Assembly (NCBI GenBank): GCA_017882835.1
Contig: JADGOU010000026.1
Span: 1-16,579 of the forward strand
Direction: 5' to 3'
DNA: 16,579 nucleotides
DNA from: Frankiaceae bacterium
GTDB taxonomy: Bacteria; Actinomycetota; Actinomycetes; JADGOU01
The notes beneath the pieces were generated by a model. It was not told the origin of the DNA. It saw nothing but the letters and a program-made list of their open reading frames with translations, and searched no databases. Position numbers and translations under genes: made by a program. Below are positions 7,188 through 15,123 of the stretch, piece after piece (the stretch's first letter is position 1; each line of letters begins with the position of its first letter).

Positions 7188-8054
7188 GTGAACCGCGACG
7201 CCCGGCGCACCCGCCTGCTGCTTGCCCTGCTGGTGGCGTTGTCACTGACCCTGGTGACGCTGGACTACCGCGCCGGCGGGGGTGGCCTGGTAGGCAAGCT
7301 GCGGTCGACGGCGGCCGCCGTCCTGGGCCCACCGCAGCGGGCAGTGGCTGCGGTGGTGCACCCGGTGGGCACGGTCATCGGCAGCATCCCGCACCTGGCC
7401 GGCTACCGCGCCGAGGCGGACCGGCTGCGGCGAGAGAACGACGACCTGCGGGCTCAGCTGCGCTCTACCGGTGCCGACCAGGTCCGCGCGGCCGAGCTCG
7501 ACAAGCTGCTCGGTACGGCGGGCCGCGGCCAGTACCGCGTCGTCCCGGCCCGGGTGGTCGCGCTGGGCGGCACCGCGGAATTCGAGTGGACGGCCACCAT
7601 CGACGTGGGCAGCCGCGACGGGGTGGCGCCGGACATGACGGTGCTCAATGGCGACGGACTGGTGGGTCGGGTCAAGACGGTTGGGCCGGTCACCGCGGTC
7701 GTGTTGCTGGTCGTCGATCCCACGTCCACCGTGGGCGCCCGCCTGGAGGGCTCGCTGCAGCTGGGCACGGTGACCGGCCACGGCGCCGGACCGATGTCGC
7801 TACAGCTGTTCGACCCGAGCGTCAAGGTGGCCCCTGGCGATCGGCTGGTCACCTTCGGCTCGGCCGGGTCCCGGCCGTTCGTGCCCGGGCTGCCGATCGG
7901 CACGGTTCGCGCGGTGGAGAACACGCCGGGGGCGCTGACCCGGACCGCGACGGTGACGCCGTACCCGACGTTCTCCGCCCTCGACCTCGTCGGGGTCGCG
8001 ATCGAGCCACCGCGGACGGACCCCCGTGACTCCGTGCTGCCGCCCAGGCCGTGA
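7188..8054 (+). CDS. mreC: rod-shape-determining protein MreC
   Basis: MreC is a single-pass membrane protein whose extracytoplasmic part links MreB filaments with PBP2. The layout is diagnostic: a positively charged N-terminus (NRDARRTR), a membrane helix at about 9-26, a coiled coil at about 73-108 (AEADRLRRENDDLRAQL), then the paired beta-barrel domain (VPARVVALGG, DGLVGRVKTVGPVTAVVLLV, VKVAPGDRLVTFGSAG, GLPIGTVRAV). The 288-residue length is normal. GTG 7188, 20 bases after mreB, places the basic residues directly before the helix. The frame is open further upstream into mreB, but that would add an unlikely extension. No Shine-Dalgarno sequence is visible. The stop overlaps mreD (GTGA). 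Confidence 0.94.
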   Translation: MNRDARRTRLLLALLVALSLTLVTLDYRAGGGGLVGKLRSTAAAVLGPPQRAVAAVVHPVGTVIGSIPHLAGYRAEADRLRRENDDLRAQLRSTGADQVRAAELDKLLGTAGRGQYRVVPARVVALGGTAEFEWTATIDVGSRDGVAPDMTVLNGDGLVGRVKTVGPVTAVVLLVVDPTSTVGARLEGSLQLGTVTGHGAGPMSLQLFDPSVKVAPGDRLVTFGSAGSRPFVPGLPIGTVRAVENTPGALTRTATVTPYPTFSALDLVGVAIEPPRTDPRDSVLPPRP

Positions 8055-8566
8055 CCGTCGCCCGCGGCCTGCTCGCCGCCCTGAGCGTGCTGCTCGGCGT
8101 GCTGGTGCAGCAGACAGTGCTGTCCCGGCTCGGGCTGCCGGGGGGTCGACCAGACCTCGTCCTGCTTGTCGTCGTCGCCGTCGGCCTGGCCGATGGGCCC
8201 GGCGCCGGCACGCTCGTCGGCTTTGGTGCCGGGTTGACCTTGGACTGTCTCGGCGATCACCCGATCGGCCTGCAAGCGCTCGTGCTTTGTCTGGTCGGGT
8301 ACGCCGTGGGCCGCTACCGGGACGAGGTGGATCGCTCCACCATCGGGCCGCTGCTGGCCGTGGCGGCGGCTGCGGCGGGGTCGACCCTGCTCTTCGCCGC
8401 TATCGGCGCGGTGCTCAGTGATCCACGAGTCGGATGGACTGCGCTGGCCCGCGCGCTGCCCGCCTCGGTCGGCTACGACCTGCTCCTGGCGCCGTTCGTG
8501 CTGCCCATGGTGACCAGGCTGGTCGCCGGCTCCGGCGGGGCCGACACGAAAGTAGCGCCCCGTTGA
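8051..8566 (+). CDS. mreD: rod-shape-determining protein MreD
   Basis: MreD is a polytopic membrane component of the elongasome with poorly defined biochemistry. The 171-residue product is almost entirely hydrophobic, with about five membrane segments. Family-like features include the early VQQTVLSRLGLPGGRPDLVLLVVVAVGL and the DCLGDHPIGLQAL stretch, which matches the usual D-x-L-S/G-x-x-P-x-G-x-x-A/T-L pattern. It starts at the GTG overlapping the mreC stop, so translation is probably coupled. The call is supported by both sequence and position between mreC and the PBP2 gene. Confidence 0.93.
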   Translation: MTVARGLLAALSVLLGVLVQQTVLSRLGLPGGRPDLVLLVVVAVGLADGPGAGTLVGFGAGLTLDCLGDHPIGLQALVLCLVGYAVGRYRDEVDRSTIGPLLAVAAAAAGSTLLFAAIGAVLSDPRVGWTALARALPASVGYDLLLAPFVLPMVTRLVAGSGGADTKVAPR

Positions 8567-8593
8567 TGCGCGCGGCGGCGGTGGACCCGGACG

Positions 8594-8599
8594 TAGGCT
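8594..8599 (+). promoter_or_regulatory. possible internal -10 element before mrdA
   Basis: TAGGCT lies in the 97-base gap between mreD and mrdA, about 65 bases before the mrdA ATG. Together with the downstream CCGACCG it resembles the sequence before ndk. There is no recognisable -35. It may allow mrdA-rodA expression apart from mreBCD (inference). Confidence 0.22.
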
Positions 8600-8663
8600 C
8601 GGCGGCAGGCAGCCGACCGCAACCGCCCATCGGCTGGCTTGTCGACGAGGAGCGCGCCCGCCC

Positions 8664-10739
8664 ATGAACGACCGGTCTCGCCGGCGGCTGTTCGTGTTGC
8701 GCATTGTCGTCGTCTCGCTGCTGGCCACGTTGTCCGGCCGACTGTGGTATCTGCAAGTGCTTGCCGGCGGGCAGTACTCGGCCGCCGCCGCGGAGAACGG
8801 CGTCCGCGAGGTCATCTCACCAGCCACCCGAGGGCAGATCCTGGATGACAAGGGCGTGCCGCTGGTCCGCAACCGGACCGCGCTGGTGGTCTCGGTGGAC
8901 CGGGCCGCGCTGCCCCCCGGCTCGGCCGCGCGCGAAACGGTCCTGCGCCGGCTGGCCGGTGTGATCGGCCTGTCCTACGACGATCTCCGCCAGCGCATCC
9001 AGATCTGCGGCGGAGCGGTGAAACCGCCGTGCTGGAACGGCTCGCCGTACCAGCCGGTCCCGGTCAAGGACGACGCCACGCCGGTCATCGCCCTGGCGAT
9101 CGCCGAGCACCGGGAGGACTTTCCCGGTGTGACCGCCGAGCTGGCCGGAGTGCGGGACTACCCGCAAGGCATGCTGGCCGCGCACTCGCTCGGGTACCTG
9201 AGCCCGATCAGCGACACCGAGTTGAAGGACCCGCGCTACCGGGACTACCAGCGGACGGACCTGATCGGGCGGTCCGGCTTGGAGCAGACCAACGACGCGA
9301 CGCTGCGGGGCCAGCCGGGCGTGCGCGCGGTGACGGTGGATCACGTGGGCACGGTCACCGGCGTACGACGCGAGACTCCGGCCGTGCCGGGCGACAACCT
9401 GGTGCTCAACCTGGACGCTGGCGTGCAGAAGGTCACCGAGGACGCGCTGGCCGCCGCCATGACCAGTGCTCGGGCGACGACCGACCGGGACGGCTCGCGC
9501 TTCCGGGCGCCGACCGGGGCGGCGGTGGTGCTGGCGGCCAAGACCGGGCGGGTGGTGGCCCTGGCCAGCGCCCCGAGCTACGACCCGAGCGTGTTCGTCG
9601 GGGGCATCTCCACCGCCGACTTCCAGGCCCTGAACGACCCGGCCGCCAACGTCCCGCTGCTGTCCCGAGCGACCCAGGGCCAGTTCGCCCCCGGGTCTAC
9701 CTTCAAGATCGTGTCCACCACGGCCGCCGTGACCGACGGCGCCTCGACCAGAGGCATCTACAGCTGCCCATCCTCGTTCGACATCGGTGGTCAGAGCTTC
9801 CAGAACTTCGAGGGCGAGACCCTCGGGCCGCTGACGCTGCACACGGCGCTGGTCAAGTCCTGTGACACGATCTTCTATCAGTTCGGCTACAACGAGTGGC
9901 TGGCCGACGAGGCCCGGATCAAGGCCAAGCAGCCGCCGACCCAGCCCATGGTCACCATGGCCAAGGCGTTCGGGTTCGGCCAGCCCACCGGCATCGACCT
10001 GCCCGGCGAGTCGGCCGGCCAGATGGTCGACCGGGCCTACAAGCTCGCGGACTGGCAGGCTCGTAAGGCCGACTACTGCGCCGGTGCCAAGTCCCGGCCC
10101 AAGGGCGACTACCTGCAGCGCATCGATGCGGAGAACTGTGTCGACGGCTACGTCTACCGCGGCGGTGACGCGGTGCTGTTCGCCATCGGTCAGGGCGACG
10201 CGCTGGTGACGCCGCTGCAGCTCGCGGTGGCGTACGCCGCGGTGGCCAACGGCGGGACGGTCTTCGCCCCGCAGCTGGCCAAGGCCGTGATGTCCCCGAC
10301 TGGTCAGGTGCTGCGGACGTTTGAGCCCCGACCGGTGCGGCAGCTGCCGGCCGACCCGTCGACGCTCGCCTTCATCCGGGATGCGCTCGCCGACGTGACT
10401 GGGCCGGAGGGCACCGCCGGCGGCGCGTACGCCGGCTTTCCGTTCGACACCCTGAAGGTCGCGGGCAAGACCGGAACCGCCCAGGTGGAGGGCCACCAGG
10501 ACACTTCGTGGTTCGCCTCCTACGCCCCGGCGAACGACCCGCAGTACGTCGTGGCGGGCATGGTGACCGAGGCCGGTCAGGGCGCCATGGTGTCGGCCCC
10601 GATGACGCGGGCCATCTGGGACGGAATCTACGGTCTGGAAGGCCACCCGGCAGCGTTGCCGGGTGGGCGGCCGCCTGACTTGCCCACGATGGCGCCGGAC
10701 GGGAGCGTCCTACCGGCGCGCCCCGGTCCCGCGCCGTGA
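8664..10739 (+). CDS. mrdA: penicillin-binding protein 2, elongasome transpeptidase
   Basis: This is a class B PBP that crosslinks peptidoglycan outside the membrane and works with RodA. It has one N-terminal membrane helix (about 9-31), a dimerisation/pedestal region (from SPATRGQILDDKG to about 240), then the transpeptidase domain. Catalytic motifs: STFK at 345-348 with nucleophile Ser345; SCD at 399-401 in the SxN position, with Asp replacing Asn; and KTGT at 602-605. The 691-residue length is usual for actinobacterial PBP2. Cys pairs 115/123 and 472/492 lie in extracytoplasmic insertions and could form disulfides (inference). ATG 8664 follows GAGGAG at 11 bases, a rather long spacing. The TGA stop overlaps a GTG that begins the minicistron relay into rodA. 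Confidence 0.96.
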   Translation: MNDRSRRRLFVLRIVVVSLLATLSGRLWYLQVLAGGQYSAAAAENGVREVISPATRGQILDDKGVPLVRNRTALVVSVDRAALPPGSAARETVLRRLAGVIGLSYDDLRQRIQICGGAVKPPCWNGSPYQPVPVKDDATPVIALAIAEHREDFPGVTAELAGVRDYPQGMLAAHSLGYLSPISDTELKDPRYRDYQRTDLIGRSGLEQTNDATLRGQPGVRAVTVDHVGTVTGVRRETPAVPGDNLVLNLDAGVQKVTEDALAAAMTSARATTDRDGSRFRAPTGAAVVLAAKTGRVVALASAPSYDPSVFVGGISTADFQALNDPAANVPLLSRATQGQFAPGSTFKIVSTTAAVTDGASTRGIYSCPSSFDIGGQSFQNFEGETLGPLTLHTALVKSCDTIFYQFGYNEWLADEARIKAKQPPTQPMVTMAKAFGFGQPTGIDLPGESAGQMVDRAYKLADWQARKADYCAGAKSRPKGDYLQRIDAENCVDGYVYRGGDAVLFAIGQGDALVTPLQLAVAYAAVANGGTVFAPQLAKAVMSPTGQVLRTFEPRPVRQLPADPSTLAFIRDALADVTGPEGTAGGAYAGFPFDTLKVAGKTGTAQVEGHQDTSWFASYAPANDPQYVVAGMVTEAGQGAMVSAPMTRAIWDGIYGLEGHPAALPGGRPPDLPTMAPDGSVLPARPGPAP

Positions 10740-10784
10740 GGGTCGCGCCGTGATGGTCGCGCTGTGATGGGTCGCGCATCGTGA
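10736..10784 (+). other. chain of three GTGA-coupled minicistrons between mrdA and rodA
   Basis: The mrdA stop (10737-10739) overlaps a GTG at 10736. That GTG opens five codons ending in TGA at 10751-10753, which overlaps GTG 10750. GTG 10750 opens five codons ending in TGA at 10765-10767, which overlaps GTG 10764. GTG 10764 opens six codons ending in TGA at 10782-10784, which overlaps GTG 10781, and that frame continues without a stop into rodA. The reading is exact base by base. Whether ribosomes use it is inference. The sequence is also an imperfect tandem repeat, which explains how the chain could arise. Confidence 0.6.
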
Positions 10785-10806
10785 TTGGGGAGGGTCGCGG
10801 CGTGAC
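10741..10806 (+). repeat. imperfect tandem repeat at the mrdA-rodA junction
   Basis: Four copies are seen: GGTCGCGCCGTGAT at 10741-10754, GGTCGCGCTGTGAT at 10755-10768, a 16-base version at 10770-10785, and GGTCGCGGCGTGAC at 10793-10806 over the rodA start. The end of mrdA (about 10725-10740) is a further degenerate copy. Every copy carries GTGA. Confidence 0.9.
10787..10794 (+). promoter_or_regulatory. ribosome binding site of rodA
   Basis: GGGGAGGG is followed by seven bases and GTG 10802, an excellent Shine-Dalgarno match. It supports 10802 as the rodA start over the in-frame GTG at 10781, which has no such site but would be reached by coupled translation. Confidence 0.8.
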
Positions 10807-12013
10807 CGAGTACTCCGCTCTCGGCTCCTCGCCGTACGACGCGGCTCGACGCCGGGGTCGCCTCGGCGCCCGTCCGCTGGCCCGGTCCTCCCCGGTGCGC
10901 CGGCTGGACTGGGTGCTGCTGGGGGCGGTGCTGCTGCTGTTGGGGATCGGCACCCTGCTGGTCTGGTCGGCGACCCGGGAGCGGATGCTCGCCGCCGGGC
11001 TGGGGCCGCAGACCTACCTCAAGCGGCACCTGCTCAACGCGGTAATCGGGCTGGCCCTGGGCGGGCTAGTGGCCGCGGTGGACTACCGGTCGCTGCGCGC
11101 CTACGCGCCGATCGTCTACGTCGCCTCGGCCATCGGGCTGGTCGCTGTGCTGTCGCCGTTGGGCGCAACCATCAACGGCGCCCACTCCTGGCTGGTGCTC
11201 GGGGGCGGCTTCGAGCTCCAGCCCGCGGAGTTTGCCAAGGTCGCGCTCGTCGTCGGCACGGCGATGATGCTCGACCACAAGCGCGCCGGGGAAGCAGCGT
11301 CGCGCGCCGGCCCGCGCGACGGCGACGTGCTGCTGGTGCTCGCGCTGGCTGCCGTACCGATGGGGCTCATCCTGCTGCAGCCCGACCTGGGCACGATCAT
11401 GGTGCTGGGCGTGGTGCTGTTCGGGACCCTGGCGGCGTCCGGGGCGCCGACCCGCTGGCTCGCCGGCCTGTTGATCGCCGGCGTTCTGGGCGCCGTCGGC
11501 GTGGCCCAGCTGCACGTGCTCAAGGACTACCAGGTCAAGCGGTTCACCGCGTTCGCCAACCCGGCCGCGGACCCGGGTGGCGCCGGCTACAACACTCAGC
11601 AGGCCCGAATCGCGATCGGCTCCGGCGGAGTGTTCGGCAAGGGCCTGTTCCACGGCACCCAGACCAAGGGGCGCTTCATTCCCGAGCAGCAGACCGACTT
11701 CATCTTCACGGTGGCGGGGGAGGAGCTGGGTCTCGTCGGCGCCGGCGCGGTGATCGGGCTGCTCGGCACCGTGCTGTGGCGGGGGCTGCGGATCGCCGGG
11801 AACGCCGGCGATGCCTTCGGCACGATCGTGGCGGCCGGGGTGGTGTCGTGGCTGGCGTTCCAGAGCTTCGTCAACATCGGGATGACGCTGGGCATCATGC
11901 CGGTGACCGGGCTACCGCTGCCGTTCGTGTCCTACGGCGGCTCGGCGATGTTCGCCAACATGATCGCGATCGGGCTGCTGCAGAACGTGCACCTGCGCTC
12001 CCGCAAGATTTGA
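10802..12013 (+). CDS. rodA: RodA, SEDS-family peptidoglycan glycosyltransferase
   Basis: RodA polymerises glycan strands from lipid II and forms a complex with PBP2. After a hydrophilic tail (1-33) the 403-residue product shows about ten hydrophobic segments. The SEDS signature block is intact: NPAADPGGAGYN, QQARIAIGSGGVFGKG, GTQTKGRFIPEQQTDFIF, then the C-terminal FVNIGMTLGIMPVTGLPLPF and SYGGSAM. Asp257 in ADPGGAGYN is the counterpart of the catalytic Asp of other RodA proteins. The mrdA neighbour makes RodA the right choice over FtsW. The start at GTG 10802 is set by GGGGAGGG; an alternative start at 10781 adds seven residues. It is the last gene of the shape cluster and meets a convergent gene. 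Confidence 0.96.
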   Translation: MTEYSALGSSPYDAARRRGRLGARPLARSSPVRRLDWVLLGAVLLLLGIGTLLVWSATRERMLAAGLGPQTYLKRHLLNAVIGLALGGLVAAVDYRSLRAYAPIVYVASAIGLVAVLSPLGATINGAHSWLVLGGGFELQPAEFAKVALVVGTAMMLDHKRAGEAASRAGPRDGDVLLVLALAAVPMGLILLQPDLGTIMVLGVVLFGTLAASGAPTRWLAGLLIAGVLGAVGVAQLHVLKDYQVKRFTAFANPAADPGGAGYNTQQARIAIGSGGVFGKGLFHGTQTKGRFIPEQQTDFIFTVAGEELGLVGAGAVIGLLGTVLWRGLRIAGNAGDAFGTIVAAGVVSWLAFQSFVNIGMTLGIMPVTGLPLPFVSYGGSAMFANMIAIGLLQNVHLRSRKI

Positions 12014-12070
12014 GGGCGGCCGAGCGGCCTGACGCGCCCGAGCGGCCCACCGCCCGCGCCGGCCGGGCGC
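12014..12070. terminator. possible bidirectional terminator between convergent genes
   Basis: The 65-base gap between rodA and the leftward methyltransferase is rich in inverted repeats: GGGCGG (12014-12019) with CCGCCC (12050-12055), the compact GGCCG-AG-CGGCC (12018-12029), and GCGCC (12056-12060) with GGCGC (12066-12070). There is no T-run on either strand, so it is at best an atypical GC-hairpin terminator. Confidence 0.3.
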
Positions 12071-12078
12071 CGACCGAT

Positions 12079-12894
12079 CTAGCACCGGCCGTAGGTGTGG
12101 CGCACCTGTTGGTCGAAGCCGATCCGGCCGCCGCCGTCCCGGCAGCGCTCTAGCCGTTCGCCGGCCGCGGCCCGCACTGCGTCCCGGTCCCCGGCCGGCA
12201 CGTGCTCCCACATGGCCCGCTGGCCAACCGACCAGGTCCACCGGTGCCAGTGATCGGCATCGTCGAAGCGCACCGCAACCGTTGTCGTCCGGGTGCGGAC
12301 GTCTTGGAAACCGGCTTGGGTCAGGAGCTGCTCGACGCCCGCATCAGAGCCGAACGGTCCGCGTGTCCCCGTCGTGCGGGCATCACGCAGCTGCGGCGGC
12401 AGACACGGCTCGAAAACCGCGTCCACCTCTTGCCAGGCGGGCGGGAGGGGGCCGAACGTCGAGACGCCGAGCCGGCCACCGGGGACGAGCAGCCGCCGCC
12501 ACGCCGCCAGCGCGGCGGCCGGGTCCGGAAGAAAGAACAGCACCAGTGAAGACGCCACGACATCGAAGGACTTCGCCGGAAAGTCCGGCTCCTGGGCGTC
12601 GCCCACGCTGACATCGACGGTGAGGCCGGCGGTGGCCGCATCGGTCTGCGCGGCGGCGACCATCTGCGGTGCCAGGTCGATGCCGGCCGCTGTGCCGGTC
12701 GGCCCGATGGCGGCGGCGAGCCGGAGCAGCATCGCTCCCCGACCGCAACCGATGTCCAGCGCCCGCTCGCCGGCCTGCGGTGCCAAGGCGCTGACCAGCT
12801 CGTCGGCCACCGGTCCGAACAACTCGACGCCGACCCGGTCGTACGTCGATGCTGCCCGATCGAAGATGCCGGCGATCTGCGCTCGCTGATCCAT
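12079..12894 (-). CDS. class I SAM-dependent methyltransferase
   Basis: The 271-residue protein is a Rossmann-fold methyltransferase of the UbiE/Methyltransf_11 type. Motif I is ALDIGCGRGAM (45-55), the acidic end of strand 2 is GIDLAPQM (71-78), the motif II region is GDAQEPDFP (98-106), LVLFFLPDP (117-125) follows, and the post-strand loop is LLVPGGRLGVSTFG (135-148). The substrate cannot be inferred; Trp/His-rich HWHRWTWSVGQRAMWEHV near the C-terminus may help shape a substrate pocket (inference). ATG 12894 begins a sensible N-terminus (MDQRAQIAGIFDRAASTYD), and a promoter lies directly upstream. The frame is open further upstream but gives Arg-rich, non-protein-like sequence. It opposes the surrounding cluster and looks like an insertion. 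Confidence 0.92.
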   Translation of the reverse strand: MDQRAQIAGIFDRAASTYDRVGVELFGPVADELVSALAPQAGERALDIGCGRGAMLLRLAAAIGPTGTAAGIDLAPQMVAAAQTDAATAGLTVDVSVGDAQEPDFPAKSFDVVASSLVLFFLPDPAAALAAWRRLLVPGGRLGVSTFGPLPPAWQEVDAVFEPCLPPQLRDARTTGTRGPFGSDAGVEQLLTQAGFQDVRTRTTTVAVRFDDADHWHRWTWSVGQRAMWEHVPAGDRDAVRAAAGERLERCRDGGGRIGFDQQVRHTYGRC

Positions 12895-12930
12895 GCGGCC
12901 CACCCTGCCGACGGCGCCCACAGCCGTCAA
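12895..12930 (-). promoter_or_regulatory. promoter of the methyltransferase gene, leaderless type
   Basis: Read leftward, TTGACG (12930-12925) is separated by exactly 17 bases from CAGGGT (12907-12902), then seven bases lead to the ATG at 12894. The -35 is near consensus. The -10 keeps the two most important bases (A at position 2, T at position 6). The spacing puts the transcript start at or beside the ATG. Confidence 0.5.
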
Positions 12931-13096
12931 TCGGCCTACCAGCTCAGTCCGAGAAGGAGCCCGAGCGCGGCGGATCGAACCAGTTCGTCGCCATGCTCGC
13001 CCGCGGCGAGACTGTCTACCCACTCCTGCGTCGCATCGGCGACTGACGAAGCCGCCCAGCTGTCCGTGGGCAGCCGGCAAGGCCAGCGCGCAGAGT

Positions 13097-13134
13097 TACC
13101 CTCAAGCGCGCCGTACACCCTGGCTGCCGGAGGG
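13097..13134 (+). promoter_or_regulatory. -10-like element and ribosome binding site of the radical SAM gene
   Basis: GGAGGG at 13129-13134 is six bases from ATG 13141 and decides that start. TACCCT at 13097-13102 fits TAnnnT and would give a leader of about 32 bases; no -35 is seen. The rest of the 246-base divergent gap (12895-13140) holds the opposing promoter and no convincing gene. Confidence 0.5.
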
Positions 13135-13140
13135 TTGTCT

Positions 13141-15123
13141 ATGCCGATCGAGTCGCTCTTTCCGCGGTTGGAGCCGTTGCTGCCGCGGGTGCAGAAGCCG
13201 ATCCAGTACGTCGGGGGAGAGCTGAACTCCACCGTCAAGGACTGGGACGTGGCCGGGCCGGACGGCACCGTCCGCTGGGCGCTGATGTACCCGGACGCCT
13301 ACGAGGTGGGGCTGCCGAACCAGGGTGTCATGATCCTCTACGAGGTCCTAAACGAACGGCCGGACGTACTGGCCGAGCGCACCTACAGCGTCTGGCCGGA
13401 CCTCGAGGCGCTGATGCGGGAGTACGACGTCCCGCAGTTCACCGTGGACGGGCACCGGCCGGTGGGCGCCTTCGACGTGCTCGGGGTGTCGTTGCCGACC
13501 GAGCTCGGATACACCAACCTGCTCACCGCACTCGACCTGGCCGGCATCCCGATCTTGGCCGCCGAGCGGGGCGATGAGCACCCGATCGTGCTCGCCGGTG
13601 GACATGCGGCGTTCAACCCCGAGCCGGTCGCGGACTTCATCGACGCCGCGGTGCTCGGCGATGGCGAGCAGGCCGTGCTGGAGATCAGCGACCTGGTCGG
13701 GGACTGGAAGCAGGCCGGGCGGCCCGGTGGCCGCGCGCAGCTGCTGCTGCGGCTCGCTCGGGCCGGCGGGGTCTACGTGCCGCGGTTCTACGACGTCGAC
13801 TACCTGCCGGACGGCCGGATCCGACGGGTCGCGCCGAACCGGTCAGGGGTGCCGTTCCGGGTGGACAAGCGGACCGTCTCGGGCCTGGACGACTGGCCGT
13901 ACCCGAAGACTCCGCTGGTCCCGCTGGCGGAGACCGTGCACGAGCGGATGAGCGTGGAGATCTTCCGCGGCTGCACCCGCGGCTGCCGGTTCTGTCAGGC
14001 TGGCATGATCACCCGGCCGGTGCGGGAGCGGTCGATCACCGGCATCGGCGAGATGGTGGCGGCGGGGCTGGTCGCCAGCGGCTACCAGGAGGTGGGGCTG
14101 CTGAGTCTGAGCAGCGCCGACCACTCCGAGATCGCCGAGATCGCCACCGGGCTGGCCGACCGGTACGCGGGCACGAACACCTCGCTGTCGCTACCGAGCA
14201 CCCGGGTGGACGCCTTCAACGTGACCCTGGCCAACGAGTTCTCCCGCAACGGCCGCCGCTCCGGTCTGACGTTCGCACCCGAGGGCGGCTCCGAGCGCAT
14301 CCGGCAGGTGATCAACAAGATGGTCACCAAGGAGGACTTGATCCGCACCGTCACCACGGCGTACGGCGCTGGCTGGCGACAGGTGAAGCTCTACTTCATG
14401 TGTGGGCTGCCAACCGAGACCGACGCCGACGTGCTGGAGATCGCCGAGCTGGCCATGGAGGTCATCCGGATCGGGCGCCAGGTGGCCGGCACCAAGGACA
14501 TCCGCTGCACGGTGTCCATCGGTGGGTTCATCCCCAAGCCGCACACCCCGTTCCAGTGGGCGCCCCAGCTCGACCACGAAGCCACCGACGCCCGGCTGCG
14601 GCTGTTGCGCGAGGCGATCAACTCCGACCGGTCGCTCGGTCGGGCGATCGGGTTCCGCTACCACGACGGCCGGCCGGGGATCGTCGAGGGACTGCTGTCG
14701 CGCGGCGATCGGCGGGTGGGAGCGGTGATCCGCCGGGCCTGGGAGGACGGCGGCCGGTTCGACGGCTGGAGCGAGTACTTCTCCTTCGACCGCTGGATGA
14801 CGGCCGCCGAGGTGGCGCTGGCCGGCGCCGGCGTGGACGTCGACTGGTACACCACCCGGGAGCGCGGCGAGCACGAAGTTCTGCCGTGGGACCACCTCGA
14901 CGCCGGCCTGGACCGGCGCTGGCTGTGGGCGGACTGGCAGGAGTCGCTCACCGGACGCGAGGTCGACGACTGCCGTTGGTGGGGTTGTTATGACTGCGGC
15001 GTCTGCCCCAGCCAGGGGACCCAGATCCAGATCGGCCCCACCGGCCGCACCCTGCTGCCGCTGCCCGGCCTGCGCCCGGTCTTGGCGCCCCCTGCTGCGT
15101 CGGCGTCGGCGCCGGTCGGCTAG
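13141..15123 (+). CDS. TIGR03960 family radical SAM protein
   Basis: This is a 660-residue radical SAM enzyme of unknown substrate. An N-terminal domain (about 40-190: WALMYPDAYEVGLPNQGV, VLGVSLPTELGYTNLL, GGHAAFNPEP) resembles the B12-binding-like fold of related enzymes, but no DxHxxG cobalamin motif is visible. The core has the CX3CX2C cluster site (Cys278, Cys282, Cys285 in RGCTRGCRFCQAGM), LSLSSADHSEI, TFAPEGGSERIRQVINK and KLYFMCGLPTE. A C-terminal group Cys611, Cys616, Cys619, Cys622 (CRWWGCYDCGVC) could bind a second metal or cluster. The ATG is set by GGAGGG; the upstream in-frame extension lacks family-like sequence. It overlaps its partner gene by one base. Family and pairing are certain; the reaction is unknown. 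Confidence 0.94.
   Translation: MPIESLFPRLEPLLPRVQKPIQYVGGELNSTVKDWDVAGPDGTVRWALMYPDAYEVGLPNQGVMILYEVLNERPDVLAERTYSVWPDLEALMREYDVPQFTVDGHRPVGAFDVLGVSLPTELGYTNLLTALDLAGIPILAAERGDEHPIVLAGGHAAFNPEPVADFIDAAVLGDGEQAVLEISDLVGDWKQAGRPGGRAQLLLRLARAGGVYVPRFYDVDYLPDGRIRRVAPNRSGVPFRVDKRTVSGLDDWPYPKTPLVPLAETVHERMSVEIFRGCTRGCRFCQAGMITRPVRERSITGIGEMVAAGLVASGYQEVGLLSLSSADHSEIAEIATGLADRYAGTNTSLSLPSTRVDAFNVTLANEFSRNGRRSGLTFAPEGGSERIRQVINKMVTKEDLIRTVTTAYGAGWRQVKLYFMCGLPTETDADVLEIAELAMEVIRIGRQVAGTKDIRCTVSIGGFIPKPHTPFQWAPQLDHEATDARLRLLREAINSDRSLGRAIGFRYHDGRPGIVEGLLSRGDRRVGAVIRRAWEDGGRFDGWSEYFSFDRWMTAAEVALAGAGVDVDWYTTRERGEHEVLPWDHLDAGLDRRWLWADWQESLTGREVDDCRWWGCYDCGVCPSQGTQIQIGPTGRTLLPLPGLRPVLAPPAASASAPVG

Noticed and set aside
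9858..9872. SCD instead of SxN in PBP2 as a sign of an inactive enzyme
   Set aside because: Asp at the third position of this motif is common in class B PBP2 proteins, and STFK and KTGT are intact.
8817..10646. 609-codon leftward open frame opposite mrdA
   Set aside because: Antisense shadow of a gene with intact PBP2 catalytic motifs.
12936..13046. Leftward frame ending in a protein-like stretch (ATQEWVDSL ... SAALGLLLGLSW)
   Set aside because: The last 35 residues look plausible for a protein end, but the frame has no start codon in the intergenic gap and continues upstream only as antisense of the radical SAM gene. At most it is a remnant of a lost gene.
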